A stretch of 64,000 nucleotides of DNA from Ectobius pallidus (taxonomy: Eukaryota; Arthropoda; Insecta; Blattodea; Ectobiidae). A program made the translations under genes and the position numbers. Below, one piece after another: positions 37,264 to 48,808 of the stretch (the stretch's first letter is position 1; each line of letters opens with the position of its first letter). The notes beneath the pieces were generated by a model. That model was not told the DNA's origin. It saw only the letters and a program-made list of their open reading frames with translations, and made no database searches. The stretch spans positions 43,601,825-43,665,824 of the forward strand of contig CAXKWD010000005.1 in NCBI GenBank assembly GCA_964059195.1, read 5' to 3'.

Positions 37264-37535
37264 TACGAGGGGGAGTCAAATGAAAACCTTAAAAATTATA
37301 TTAAAAATCAAAATTCGCGCCACTGATCTATAAGTTGGCAGGAGTGTTACCAATGCTTTCAAGAATGCCCTACAGGTGGCAGAATACTGGAGACAAGCAA
37401 AACGCTGCCACAATGAATGAATGAATGAATGAATGAGCCCGCTGTGTCCCTAAAGGGCTAGGGCCTCCTACAAGAGGGAAAGCTCATACTAATAACTCAC
37501 GTGGTGAACTATTCCACGTGAGAGAGACTGTACTT

Positions 37536-37665
37536 TTCTGTCATACGTTTTCTGAGCAGTGAAGGTGTGAAACCTATTGAAGTTCATAGGCGAATGAAGG
37601 TCCAGTATGGTGATGCATGTTTATCACTGCAGCAAGTGTATGAGTGGAGTAGGAAGTTCACAAAT
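37536..37665 (+). pseudogene. Mariner transposase N-terminal fragment, left arm
   Basis: This encodes on the plus strand CHTFSEQ-less remains of the mariner helix-turn-helix: SVIRF/LSSEGVKP, HRRMKVQYGDACLSLQQVYE and WSRKFTNG, reading with small changes relative to the minus-strand copy. Its reverse complement is repeated at 37692-37823. The upstream Met is lost because a (GAAT)n-containing insert replaces the start region. Mariner transposases begin with a paired-type DNA-binding domain that binds the terminal repeats. Only that part is present. Confidence 0.7.
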
Positions 37666-37691
37666 GGGGTGTCAGAGCGGGTGTCACAGAA

Positions 37692-37870
37692 GTCACCTCA
37701 TTTGTGAACTTCCTACTCCACTCATATACTTGCTGCAGTGATAAACATGCATCACCATACTGGACCTTCATTCGCCCATGGACTTCAATAGGTTTCACAC
37801 CTTCACTGCTCAAAAAACGTATGACAGAACGCTGTTCTTCCTTGGTGCATGTCACAAGTGGAGCAGCCAT
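37692..37870 (-). pseudogene. Mariner transposase N-terminal fragment, right arm
   Basis: The minus-strand frame starting at 37870 reads MAAPLVTCTKEEQRSVIRFL, then SSEGVKPIEVHGRMKVQYGD and ACLSLQQVYEWSRKFTNEVT. This is the first helix-turn-helix unit of a mariner transposase, as also found in the transposase-derived part of SETMAR. The frame ends in the loop between the two arms, so linker, second helix-turn-helix and DD34D core are all missing. The Met is preceded on this strand by a short untranslated region that leads to the SINE insertion and the right terminal repeat. Confidence 0.82.
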
Positions 37871-37896
37871 TTTTGAACTGGTATTGTGGCAGCGTG

Positions 37897-38291
37897 TCGG
37901 CCGCGGTGGTCTAGAGGTAGCGTGCTCGCCTCTAGATCCGCAGGGCGCGGGATCAAACCCGGCCGCGGTCGATGGATTTTTCAGGACGTAAAACTCCAGG
38001 ACACGGAGTCCTCCGGGAGGGACTTTAAGCTGGGGGGTCCCGTGTCGTAGATTTGCGGCACGTAAAAGAACTCCAAGCCTAAATTAGAGCCTCTGGACAA
38101 AATTTCTCGGCCCTTTCACGTCCAAGAAATACTTAGTTTCCAGAGGGGGGTTGCGAGGCGATGGGCTTACCACCTGTCCCTCTACCCTCTCTCGGAAAAT
38201 AAGCATATCAAAATTAGTATAGGTAATGAAACCTCCATTGGAGGCCCCTTCGCCCCACCTGGGGATCGTAGGGTACCAGATACAGATACAG
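37897..38291 (+). repeat. tRNA-derived SINE (family B) inside the mariner element
   Basis: A SINE of about 395 bp is flanked by a 14-bp duplication with one mismatch (ATTGTGGCAGCGTG at 37883-37896 and ATTGTGGCAACGTG at 38292-38305). The tRNA-like head has an A box (GGTGGTCTAGAGGTAGCGTG) and a B-box-like GGGATCAAACCCGG. The body is GC-rich (CTCCGGGAGGGACTTTAAGC, CACCTGGGGATCGTAGGG) and the tail is short GATACA repeats. It does not share the central hairpin of family A, so it is a different SINE family. Confidence 0.88.
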
Positions 38292-38363
38292 ATTGTGGCA
38301 ACGTGGCGCGAATTTTCGATTTTTAACTTCATTTTTAAGGTTTTCATTTGACTCTCCCTCGTA

Positions 38364-38820
38364 CATTAGATTATGGCTCGCGCAGAGTTAGATATGTGGC
38401 AAACCAAATGGGAAGTAAGCAACACAGAACGCAGGACTTACGACATTTTCAAGAACGTACAGGAAAGACTAGAACTGCGACATCTACAGCCGTCCCAAGG
38501 TTTGATTCACTATCTGACGAGCCATGGACCCTGTGTGGTTTACCTAGAGGAAAACGGTACTGCGGACTCTAACGCATCAGCGTGTAAGGGACTAGGTACT
38601 CCTGAGCATGTGGTTTAGGAATGTCTAAACACTGCTCAGTTGAGGGAACCTTTCAGAGACTACTTCAAGGTAAGCAAATAGGGAACACAATAAGAGCCCC
38701 CTACTCATGGAAGCTGTTGGATAAAGTTAGAAATAGAGTTTCCCAGAAAGCAAAAGAAGACTATTTATATAGGAGTAACGGAAAAAGACAATACGATACA
38801 TTTAAATAGCAGACATGGAC
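38364..38820 (+). pseudogene. R1-like LINE C-terminal fragment with degenerate zinc knuckle
   Basis: An 81-residue frame (38373-38618) reads MWQTKWEVSNTERRTYDIFK, LQPSQGLIHYLTSHGPCVVY and ACKGLGTPEHVV, then a stop followed by ECLNTAQLREPFRDYF. This resembles the C-terminal region after the reverse transcriptase in R1/jockey-type LINEs (W-x-x-x-W ... L-T-G-H-G ... C-x-C-G ... T-x-E-H-x-x-x-E-C). The CxCG is degenerate and an in-frame stop falls in the knuckle. No reverse transcriptase is attached on the left, where the mariner element ends. A downstream GC-richer stretch to about 39110 could be its 3' part. Confidence 0.55.
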
Positions 38821-41770
38821 AAAGATAATAAGGTACATGATATAAGACATACAAGGAAATATGGCATAAGACAAATTACAAATAAAGGACAACACACTCC
38901 CGGATATGACTTCATGGTGCCAGGATGACCTACTGGTCGAAGCCGATGCCCGAAGTCTGGCTTCCAGACTATGGATTCCGGTGACGACTGGTATTCACCT
39001 GGCTGATGATGACATGGTAGAGAGGAGCGGGAGTGTACTGCATCTTTAAAAGATGTAGTATGCTTAGGCACGACCTCCCATTCATCATCACAAATCCACA
39101 AAAGCCCCGGATTCGATACGTACTGTAGTTAGTGCAGTTAGGATGGTACTAAGTTATATATATAACATTACTTATAAATGAATAAGTTACAAATTGTCAG
39201 TGCATATAGAGGCCTCTGATAGTAGTCCAGGACAGAGGGCAATAAGTATATAAATAAATCAAAATAATTAGACATGTGGTTAGTTCAAAGTACCGGTAAC
39301 CTCAAAATTGAGTATTTCAACCTTTTCACTGCTACTGAAGTTTAAATGCGTAACATAGCCGTAAAAAGCAGAGATAAAAATTAATACAGTAATGCTTCAT
39401 ATTCAGTGTTCAGAATATCATTCATGGAGACCAGACCATGTAATAATATTTTCTTGATTTATTCGAAACTCGAAGCCCACCGATGCTTGCATTTGATGAT
39501 TGCTTTTATAATCATAAAAATTCATCTCTGAAAGGGTACCATCTTAGCGCATGCACAGTATCCTTCATTTATTTATACACAGGCTAACATCGGCACATTT
39601 AGTCCCGGTCTTCCAGTAATACAGCAATAAAAGACAGGTCTTCATTAAGATATACTGAATGGTGGAAAAGTGCATGGAAAACGGTAGATTCTTTACCTGA
39701 AAACCATTCGTCCGTCATGCTGGTTTCAACGGGTGCAAATCATATTGAAAATTCCATGGCTGCCTCTCTTGCCTGAAACGTTTACATCTGTGCACATGGA
39801 TGAACCTTATATGTATGACTCAACAACATTTTTGTGATAAAATAAATTAAGTATTTTGACCCATTGAGCCGCACACTTTGGGTTCAATATTGACTACGAT
39901 ACAAACTTGACAAGGTTTGAGCTGGCAGAGATTATAAGGATGTATGTAACAGTTCTCTTAAATATATTTTGTATATGTTTTAATACTAGACAAAGTTAAA
40001 TTATGGTAAGCCTATTTAATGAATAGTAGATAAATTTTCCTGATATAGTTACTTCTTACTTTACGTATCTTTATTTTATTTCTTAGTTAATTTCACGTGT
40101 TTTTTTACGCATCCCCATTTTAATAATTCTTTAACACATTTTCAGGAAGTTCAAGCGACAATATACTTTGAAATGAACATTTTCATTGAGAAGCAATCTA
40201 AAAAAGTGCACCATACTAAATGGAATAAATTATGGAGTGAAAAAAAATATATATTCGATTCGGTATGACAGGTATATCAGGTATATTCCTGTACTAGGTG
40301 CGTGCTACTAAATCAGAAATCAATGGTGAACCACAGAACTTTGTTTTTCAGGGATGATCTCTTTCGTATGTATGCCTAAGATAGTTAAGAATGCGAACTT
40401 CTGATCTGAGCTATGCAACACTTTTAGCCTATTAAATCGTTTTAAAATATCTTATGTTGTTCTGAAGAATCCAGACTACTTCTCCTAAGTTTAATCCACA
40501 CTATACAGAAATACAGCCTAAGTACAAAATATATTGGTAGTTAATTAAATATAAAAAATAAGCTTTTTAATGGAAGTGTAGTGAGAATTGCGAATGACAA
40601 AGCACTGCACCTAAATGATTTACTACCTTTCCGACGGAAATGAAACATTTAAGCAATCCTTTTATTTCTTATGCAGTTAACATCGAACCAATGCACAGAT
40701 TTCCACTCACAAACTTGAATCAGGGCCAGGTCACAGTATTCAGTGGTGGTTCCCTAACTGCATGTATCCAAATACGTTCTTCTATGAACATCTGACAACG
40801 AAAATAACAACCGATCGACCTGTGGATGATAAATTCACTTTGGCACAAGCCTGTTAAATACACGGAAAGGTATCAAGTTTTATATGCAAAAACTACGCTA
40901 TGTTACACATTTCAACCAATTACGACTCATTCGTTACTTCGGTTCCAGAATTCGTAGAATCCCACAAGAAATATATATATAGCGCACTCCGCTTATTGTT
41001 AACTCTTCGGTACGCAGATAATCTGATAATATTCATACAATAATACATAATTTCGAATCATTGAACCACTCATAGAATAATACTGTAATATCCTGCAAGC
41101 AACTATTTTTTCAACCAGTATCGAAATGTTTAATTGTCTTTATTTTCCTTTTGGAGTCTATTAACCAATACTCCATACTCATTAAGAGTGTTTTTGGAAA
41201 TCTACACTAATATGTGGTGAACACCGAATAGCAAAACATCTAACGCCTGTCGGTTCAAGTCTTTTCAATTTACACTAGCCATCAGTGCATGTCAACACTG
41301 TTATCTTCATAAATCAAAAGCTGCTGCTTAACTGTGGGGTGAAACATGTTTTATTGCTTAAAATAGAAAGTTAGGTAATGCCATCCCCTCGAACTGGTCA
41401 TCCTGTGAGCTGGGAACAGTACTGCTAATTCCAGTAAAACACAATACAGTGGAGTTAGAAACGAAAACCTTAAAGAGGAAATTTTGAATGACTTACAATA
41501 CTTAGAAATAAAGCCGTAAAAGTTAAAATATGATTACATATACCGAATATTTGATCACAATAAACAGCATTTCTTCAATGTATTAGTATTAAACCGTACG
41601 GGACTTCATAAAAGTGATGACATTATCCGGTTAATGACATTATCCGCGATTACATTAAGCTGTATATACGATACGATTATACATACATATATAGAATATA
41701 TATACGGTATAAACATATGTGTGTGTATTATTTAGTAGTTGCTGTAGTAATGTATTGGCCCAACATTTTA
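38821..41770. other. Unassigned DNA
   Basis: A stretch at about 38880-39110 is relatively GC-rich and may be the 3' part of the LINE fragment on its left. The remainder is AT-rich without motifs. Near 41616-41650 the phrase ATGACATTATCCG is repeated in tandem at a 17-base spacing. Confidence 0.4.
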
Positions 41771-43526
41771 GTAAGCTATAGTATATTTCAACATGGACGT
41801 GGACGAAGAAGTTCCCCCCATACTAGACTCTGAAATACGAGTAGCCTTAAAAGAACTAAAGAAAGGGTAAACACCTGGCGAAGACTGTATCACGAATGAA
41901 TGTTTACAAATGAGTGAAGAACTAATAACTAAACCACTTAGAGACATATTTAACGAAATCATACGAACAGAACGCATACCCTACCAATGGAAAGTGAACT
42001 CAATCATCCTGTTACACAAGAAAGGTGCAAAAGACGACCTGAGCAATTATAGAACTATTAGTCTATTATCCAAAATATACAAATTGTTATCTAAGATCTT
42101 GACCCGAAGAATGACGCGCGTACTAGACGACAACCAAACCCCGGAACAAGCCGGATTCAGAGCAGGGTATTCCACAGCCGACCATCTACAAGCAGTTTGT
42201 CAAATTCTAGAGAAATCGCAGGAGTACAACCTAAATCTATATGTAGCATTTGTGGACTTCGCAAAAGCCTTCGACTGTATAGAACACCCTTGCATCCTGG
42301 AAGCACTTTTGAACCAGGGGATACAAAGAAAGTATGTCCGCTTACTGGGTAAGATATATTCCAACAGTTACGCCAAAATCAAAATGGGCACCTTTTAAAC
42401 TTCTCCGTGGAGTAAAACAAGGGGATCCACTTTCTCCAAAATTATTTAATTGTCTCCTTGAAGAAACATTCCGCAAACTGGATTGGTGAGATTATGGAAT
42501 AGATATAAACGGGACAAGGTTAACAAACTTGAGATTTGCCGACGATATAGTTCTCTTCGCACATACAGCGGCAGAAATCACTGCCATGCTAAACGACCTA
42601 CAAAATCTGTGCAGGAAAGTGGGACTACTGATAAATCTAAAGAAAACAAAAATCATGACCAACGACAGGGAAATTCAAGTCCAAGTAGATTCTCAAACTA
42701 TAGACTATGTTCAAGAGTATGTATACCTAGGACAAAGTGTATCATTTCGCGACAGCAGTCAGACAGAAGTAACCCGAAGAATTTCACTAGCATGGAAGAA
42801 ATTTTGGAGTCTGAGCTTCATATTGATGGATAGAGCGCAGAAACTAGACATCAAGAGGGGTATCCTCGACAGCTGCATACTTACGGTTCTACTATATGGA
42901 GCACAAACCTGGACTCTAAACCAACAACAGATGAAACAAATAGAAACCACTCAGAGAAAAATGGAAAGAAAAATTCTTCACATATCACTCAGAGACCGGG
43001 TGAAAAACACGACTATCAGGGAACGAACGCAGGTCAAGGATGCAGCATACTCAGCGCAGATCCTGAAATGGAAATGGGCAGGACATGTAATCAGACTCAA
43101 CCCCGATCGCTGGGCACACATCACGACCGTCTGGGATCCAAGAAAGGGGGAACGGCGTCTAGGAAGACCGAATACAAGATGGGCAGATGAAATGAAGAAA
43201 CACGCCGGCAGGCTATGGACTCGAACCGCGCAGAATCGCATAGAGTGGAGAAGACACGAAGAAAATTATAAAATAGCTAGTGTATGAACTATGAACAGGA
43301 CAGTCAAAAGCTTAGAAGTAGATTCTGAATAAGCCCCGGTATGTGTGTGTGTGTAGGTGTATATATAATGTTTGCTCAATATGTTTCACAAGATTCAAAG
43401 ATAGGCTAATTCCAAATCCCACAGAACTCGCTCATCTGTGGGGTTATTCTACAGCTATCCTCCATTGTGAGAGGCCATTGCCCGTATGAGATTCTTCATG
43501 GCTATTATTATTATTATTATTATTAT
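41771..43526 (+). pseudogene. 5'-truncated RTE-type LINE, reverse transcriptase with one frameshift and stops
   Basis: Coding starts mid-domain with MDVDEEVPPILDSEIRVALK, a stop at 41868-41870, then PLRDIFNEIIRTERIPYQWK, LLHKKGAKDDLSNYRTISLL, the palm motif YVAFVDFAKAFDC (about 42241-42280), a frameshift near 42395, GVKQGDPLSPKLFN (about 42410-42450), a stop at 42486-42488, and the catalytic LRFADDIVLFA (about 42529-42560). It ends in the C-terminal LLYGAQTWTL ... KWKWAGHVIRL ... GRPNTRWADEM ... WRRHEE, stop 43285-43287. This pattern is that of insect RTE-clade 'endonuclease-reverse transcriptase' elements. The endonuclease half is missing by 5' truncation. The 3' UTR ends in GGCTATTATTATTATT (array 43503-43526). 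Frameshift and stops mean it is inactive. Confidence 0.9.
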
Positions 43527-43924
43527 AGTATATTTCACATGATAAACTATGAATTTTATTTCATTTTGTATATAAATGGTTGGTACTTATAATAATTTAT
43601 TATAATTGTCTTGAATTACGATAAATAATCGTTACTACAACTAGAAAACAACATGTGGAAAAAAATCATTCTAGGTTTTCTTGTTTCCAAAATTCTCAAC
43701 AAGCACTTAATTAGTGGAACATGTTTTCCATTCAAAATTAGATCAGAAAACTTATTTAACTCGATGTCATAAACTATACAATTTAAGGTTTTTGTACTTG
43801 GGAGCAAAATGCAAAACATTCATGCTTATAATAGAAAAATGTAGAGTAGAACCAAACAGAAGAATTTACAAATGCTAGCGTTCGTCTCCACTCAGGAAAT
43901 TAACCATGTCACATTAAATAAACC
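43527..43924. other. Unassigned AT-rich DNA
   Basis: Nothing recognisable apart from plain AT-rich sequence between the RTE tail and the next SINE. Confidence 0.4.
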
Positions 43925-44178
43925 ACCTGCTTGGTGTAATGGTCATTGTTGATATCTATGGATTTGCATGCCTGGTTCGATCCCCGGCACATGCTAGGAT
44001 TTTACTGAGGAAGATGCATTCAACTTCTTATGGACAACTTAATAAAGAAGTAGCGGTTCTGGGCAAGAAATCCAATAACAGCAGCCATGGGAGAGCTTTG
44101 AATCGTTCCATTGTCAAAAATATGTGTTACATGATGAACCTGTCAGATGGTAGGCCTAGTTTAGTTTTATCTTCTAGA
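43925..44178 (+). repeat. Diverged family A SINE, copy 4
   Basis: The head has an A-box-like CTTGGTGTAATGGTCATTG and a strong B box, CTGGTTCGATCCCCGG. The body retains AAAGAAGTAGCGGTTC (compare AGAGAAGTAGCGGCTC in the complete copies), a GGGCAAGAAATCC segment and a shortened GTCAGATGGTAGGCCT end. It is clearly older than the copies at 14563 and 52708. The overlapping 107-residue frame is a by-product. Confidence 0.65.
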
Positions 44179-47100
44179 GAGCTCTACTCCAAGTTTATTG
44201 CATTCACAAGCGTCAAAGAATTCGGTATGCATGATCGGATGTACAGTAACCTATTCGATTAACCCAAATTCAAACATCTTCTCAAATCAAGTCCGACCCA
44301 TGATCATCTCTAGTTTAACCTTCAATGAACATAGCAGGGAACATGCCAATAGGACACTACCGAATAAGTTCACCCTATCAACACCAAGGTATTTTTTATT
44401 ATGTCGTTTACCAACATTTTGTAAAGAGAAAGAAGTCTCAAAAATATGAAAATATTACCTGTTATAAAAGGGTAGTTAAAAAATTTAGCAATAATAAAAA
44501 ATCGAACTTAAAATGCATTTTTAGTTCTCTATAAATCAAAATAGAAATTGTTCAATCCCTCTTACACCCACAACGAAATTAGTCAATATTTATTTTTTAC
44601 TGGGAATAGTTTGATGCTGCCTTTGTATTTCGTAAGCAGAATGTCTTATTTCCAATATAATTATTCTTTTCAGATTTGATTTCCAAGTACACTATTTATA
44701 ATAAATAAACAAAAATATGAAAGTTATAGGCCTTTGAGGCCCCCACTGGTATCCCTAGGTTAACTTGGTCTTTACCATCTAGGACTCGTATCTGGGAGGT
44801 AAAGTATACTAAAACAAAAATTTGTTAGACTGTTATTTGAAATTAATCTGATATAAACTCGGCGTTAATAAAACAGAGAAAGAAGTATACGCATAATGAT
44901 TAATGCGAACTTAATTCGCAATTAAGGGGCTAAAATTACTTCAATTAAGATGAAGGAAAATATATCCTACAAAGAAAAGAAAGGCAAAGGTAATTACTCA
45001 TCATTACTTCTTATAAAATTCATTATAATTTACGTTACGTTAGCTAAAATTACGTTTTCATTCGGTTAGTTTGGCACAAACATAGTGGCACTTTATTTAG
45101 TATCCTAGCTATTTCCCAGGCACGAATACTGTACTATAGGAATTAGGTATTACTCTTGTACACAGTTATTGTATCTAACTTTATTCTCATACGATTAAAC
45201 AAAGTTTTAACCGTTGTAAATTATTGCTACAATGTTGGCATGAATGTATTTAGCAGAGGACTCCATTTTTCTGGTAACCACGGAGACCAGCATTTATATT
45301 GCGGTCGAGTTTCTGATGTAATGAAATTGTGTGTGTGCGTGTTGGGTAAGGGGGATTAAGCCGAGAGAGTTGTTCATCCAGGAAAGGGTTTATAGATCCT
45401 AACGGTTCCCATAATTAGAAAAGCTTCAGTCCAAACTTTTGTCCCCAGTCTCAGCTCGGCCATGTCCCACAATCTCCGAGGTTATCAAAACGGTTTTGCT
45501 GGCTTAGAAATTAGTACAACTCATTATAATACCTAATGCAATGGAACAGCGATGTAAGTACCTACTAACTGTCCTATGACTCACTGATGTATGGATTTTA
45601 ACATCAATAACATATTTGCTATTGAGGTACAGCGACGATTATAGTTACTTTATTTGATATAATTACTTCTTAAGTTATTTTGTAGAGGTCCATGAAATTC
45701 GCGAGACGCGATAACACGAATTGTTTTCGATTCGACAATATTTGCAGAATTTCATTTTACTGTCTCCTGTAACCCCCAAAATAAGCATTTTTGAAACGCG
45801 AAATAACGCGATTTCACATAATAACGCCAAACGTAAACTTAGTCCCTGATTTTAGATGAATTACGGCAAAATATTTTATTTTGACGAATTAACGCATTTT
45901 ACTACGTCTGCACATACCATAGGTACTACAAGTAGAGCGAATATTCTTTAGATCTCCAATCTTAAAGTTTAAAATAAATACACGTTTTGAAGACCCCTGA
46001 ATCCAAAATTACTAATCTATGTGTGAGTGCCTGTGAACAGCCTATCTCCAGAACGGGAAACCGAATGAAAACAAATTGTTGCATTTAGGTTAGGTATCCT
46101 CTGGGAATATGACACGAAGAATGAAGACAAAATTCTCTTATTTTTAAGGGGACTTTACAAGAAGGAAATTTCCTTAGTCGCGATTTTCTCGAAAACAGTT
46201 CTAATGATTTTGTTTAAATGTTATACATGGGGTGCTTAATAAGAGCTAAGACTTTTATTTGAAACAATTTTTTCGAAGAAAAATTATCTGAAGGGTAGTT
46301 ATAAGCCACCCATTCTGAATACGCGCTCTTTGCAATATGGCCTCTTGTTCTTTATGAGAATGTGAAGTGAGAAATGTCTATTGGCAATGCTTAAAGTAAA
46401 GAAAGTTAAGAGAGTGCATGAAGCAGATTTTATTTTGGTTATGTATCCTTCGGGGATGCGATGTGATGTGGTAACGACATTCTCTTCATTTTTACAACCA
46501 ATTTACATGAATAGAATGTCACACATAATACATTATACTAAGAGGCTAACATTTATTTAGGCAGAGAAAGTTATGTAAGTTTCACATCGGATTTTTGAAC
46601 AATATAATCGTAATTTCTGTTATTTCTTCTCAATGTTGATAACAAATGAATGCAACGGTCATAAGGGGATGAAGGAATATGTATCATAGTAAGGTACAGC
46701 AACAATGTTATGCTCCTAAACGAACAGCTCACTAAAAAAGTCAAAGAGGAATAAATTTAGCATCAACATACCAAGTACATTCTGACACTATCGTAGTTTG
46801 CGCTCTATATTCTAAACTCTTTGTCATGCTCTTTTTTTGTAAATTGAATAAAGATAAATTCAATTCAATTTGTAATTCATTTAGATGTCTATTAAGAAAA
46901 TCTACAACAACAGCAATTCAATTTTCAGGTAATGTTTATTTCTTACAATCATGCAAACATCATTCATGATGAATTTACCAAAAAAATAAATTAATTTTTC
47001 CTACAATGAACTAAAATATAGCCTAAGCGGCAGGAAGTAAGAATTAATCTTAGCATGACAATAGAAACAACTACATTAGTTCATAATAATCTTAATTGAT

Positions 47101-48330
47101 TAATCATAAAGCTTGCGTTATAGCCTATATGATTTTTAAAAATAATACAGCCAAATTAATGACACCACAAAATTACTTAAATTTTTCCCCACAAATAAAA
47201 CCGCTTTGAGGGGCCTCTAATAATAGCTTTTGTGGTAATTTCTTCGTGATTGAAAAATTCGCCAGTTACTTAGTAAAAGTTTAGATCATTTCACGATGAA
47301 AACCAGTACTCTAATTTGTCGACTAGCATACTACCTTCAGAATTGAACATATTTCTGAAGGCAGTTCACTTTCCTTGTTGAACTGGTGATGGTTGAAATT
47401 TCGATAATTTTTATTGAAAATCACCTTTTCATGTTAGTCTATAAAATTAATTTGCAACCTATATGCTTCAAAAGTTTCGGACCCTTTCACACTTGGAATG
47501 TACCCTACAGGTCATTTAAAGAACGAAGCTATATGTAGGCTATTATACATCGAACTTTGAAAGTTGTTTATTGGGACTTTCACGTTTAGCCACGACTTTT
47601 CTGAAAATGAAAAGGTTCTATACTTTGTACACCACTGAGTTTATATTTTAAGTGAAAAATCTGCATAGTTATACATTTATTTTGTCTTGATCTGAATATT
47701 AATAGAACGTTTGTTTAAAAACTGGCATTCTAGGCCTAAATCTTTTCTAGGATCTTAACGATGGAGTACTTGTAGACGCAGCCGTTATTCGCGTGAATGA
47801 ACACGGAATACGTTTTGTTTTGTGTGAGCTTGGGAGGCGTGCGTGTGTTTTGTGCACAGCGAATCAAACGTGAAGCCACCGGACTTCTACCGTGCATTGC
47901 AGGCGGCTTTCACCAGGAATCAGGTGGCGGATCGCAGTTACAGTTTTTAGCTACCTCTACTAGTTCTATCTCCCGTCGAAGAGTCAAGTAAGAGAATACC
48001 CGAATGAAAAGGAGAATTTCAGTAATTAACTCACCTATTTTACTATCCGTGTTGAAAAAGCTATCCCCTCTGATCTATACCTATCTGATAACGACGTAAC
48101 ATTTTATATGGATCGGAAGTTGAATTTTATGTCCCTTTAACAATAATGTTTTAAAAAATCCCAGTCTCCCAAACTAAACCGCTGAAAGGCTCATGATACG
48201 AATATTTAAAATTATACTGTAAATTTCTATCCTGCGAAATTATGAACAGTGGATATGTAATTCATTTTTAAAAATAGCGGTCTGGCTAGCAGGTATGCGT
48301 CATTCATGATGTAGCAGTGAAAGTTTTCAT
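44179..48330. other. Unassigned DNA including a dispersed repeat relic
   Basis: No gene supported. At about 45690-45850 ACGCGATAACACGAA and ACGCGAAATAACGCGATT phrases recur, suggesting a decayed repeat. At 46020-46230 the sequence resembles that near 51890-51960 (AAGGGGACTTT..., TCTAATGATTTT / TCTAACGATTTT). A less AT-rich stretch at 47770-47995 holds a 64-residue frame (from 47797) ending by a donor-like CAAGTAAGAG; it is noted as a weak exon candidate only. Confidence 0.4.
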
Positions 48331-48334
48331 ATAG

Positions 48335-48535
48335 TATCTAACCATGACTGAGTGGTTAGACCGCTCGCATTCCACCGCTGGGACCTGAGATCGAATCTTG
48401 GTGGATACAAGTGGAATTTGTGGTTGCAAAATGGGGTCGGGCAGGTTTTCTCGGGGTGCTCCCGTTTCCCCGTCATATGTCATTCCACCGTTGCTCCTTT
48501 CATCGTAGTATGACCGTTTGGTTGCAATAAAGAAT
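48335..48535 (+). repeat. tRNA-derived SINE (family C)
   Basis: The head has a clear A box (TGACTGAGTGGTTAGACCG) and a B-box-like GAGATCGAATCTTGG spaced as in a tRNA gene, followed by GGGGTCGGGCAGGTTTTCTC and GGGGTGCTCCCGTTTCCCCG, and ends near GGTTGCAATAAAGAATT. The tRNA part does not fold to a full acceptor stem with 3' CCA or terminator directly after it, so it is a SINE and not a tRNA gene. Similar body phrases occur near 22700. Confidence 0.7.
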
Positions 48536-48726
48536 TATTTTTCTTATCTATTGGTTTCACTTCTGAGAATTAACTTGACGATGTTTGAAAAAAATTTTGC
48601 AGGTTCCTTAACGACTTTTTTTCCTATAAATGTACATTTAATGTTTCTCAGTGTGTTTTACAGTTAGCCTACAGCACGGACAGCCTAATGGCTCGTGTAA
48701 CGAATAACTAATCTATGAAGTTATTA

Positions 48727-48808
48727 TATTTATGTTTATGTTTGTTTTATATATAGAGGAAAACTGATATTTATGTTTACGTTTGTTTTATATATAGAGG
48801 TAAACTGA
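48727..48808. repeat. About 41-bp tandem duplication
   Basis: The phrase TTTATGTTTATGTTTGTTTT, then ATATATAGAGGAAAACTGA, is followed at once by TTTATGTTTACGTTTGTTTT, then ATATATAGAGGTAAACTGA. The two copies differ at two positions. Confidence 0.9.

Larger units (their letters stand above)
37264..38363. mobile_element. Mariner-derived palindromic element, interrupted by a SINE
   Basis: The ends form an inverted pair at a TA target: TACGAGGGGGAGTCAAATGA then AAACCTTAAAAAT on the left, and its complement (ATTTTTAAGGTTTTCATTTG then ACTCTCCCTCGTA) on the right. Pairing continues to AAAATTCGCGCCA, giving terminal repeats of about 60 bases with indels. Internally, two copies of a mariner transposase N-terminal segment face each other (about 37536-37665 and 37692-37870), so both halves look like 5' ends of one mariner. 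The left arm carries an extra insert of about 120 bases with (GAAT)n (37411-37436). The right arm holds a SINE (37897-38291). No catalytic core remains. Confidence 0.85.

Noticed and set aside
48335..48420. A functional tRNA gene
   Set aside because: A and B boxes are well spaced, but the sequence continues into a SINE body without a terminator.
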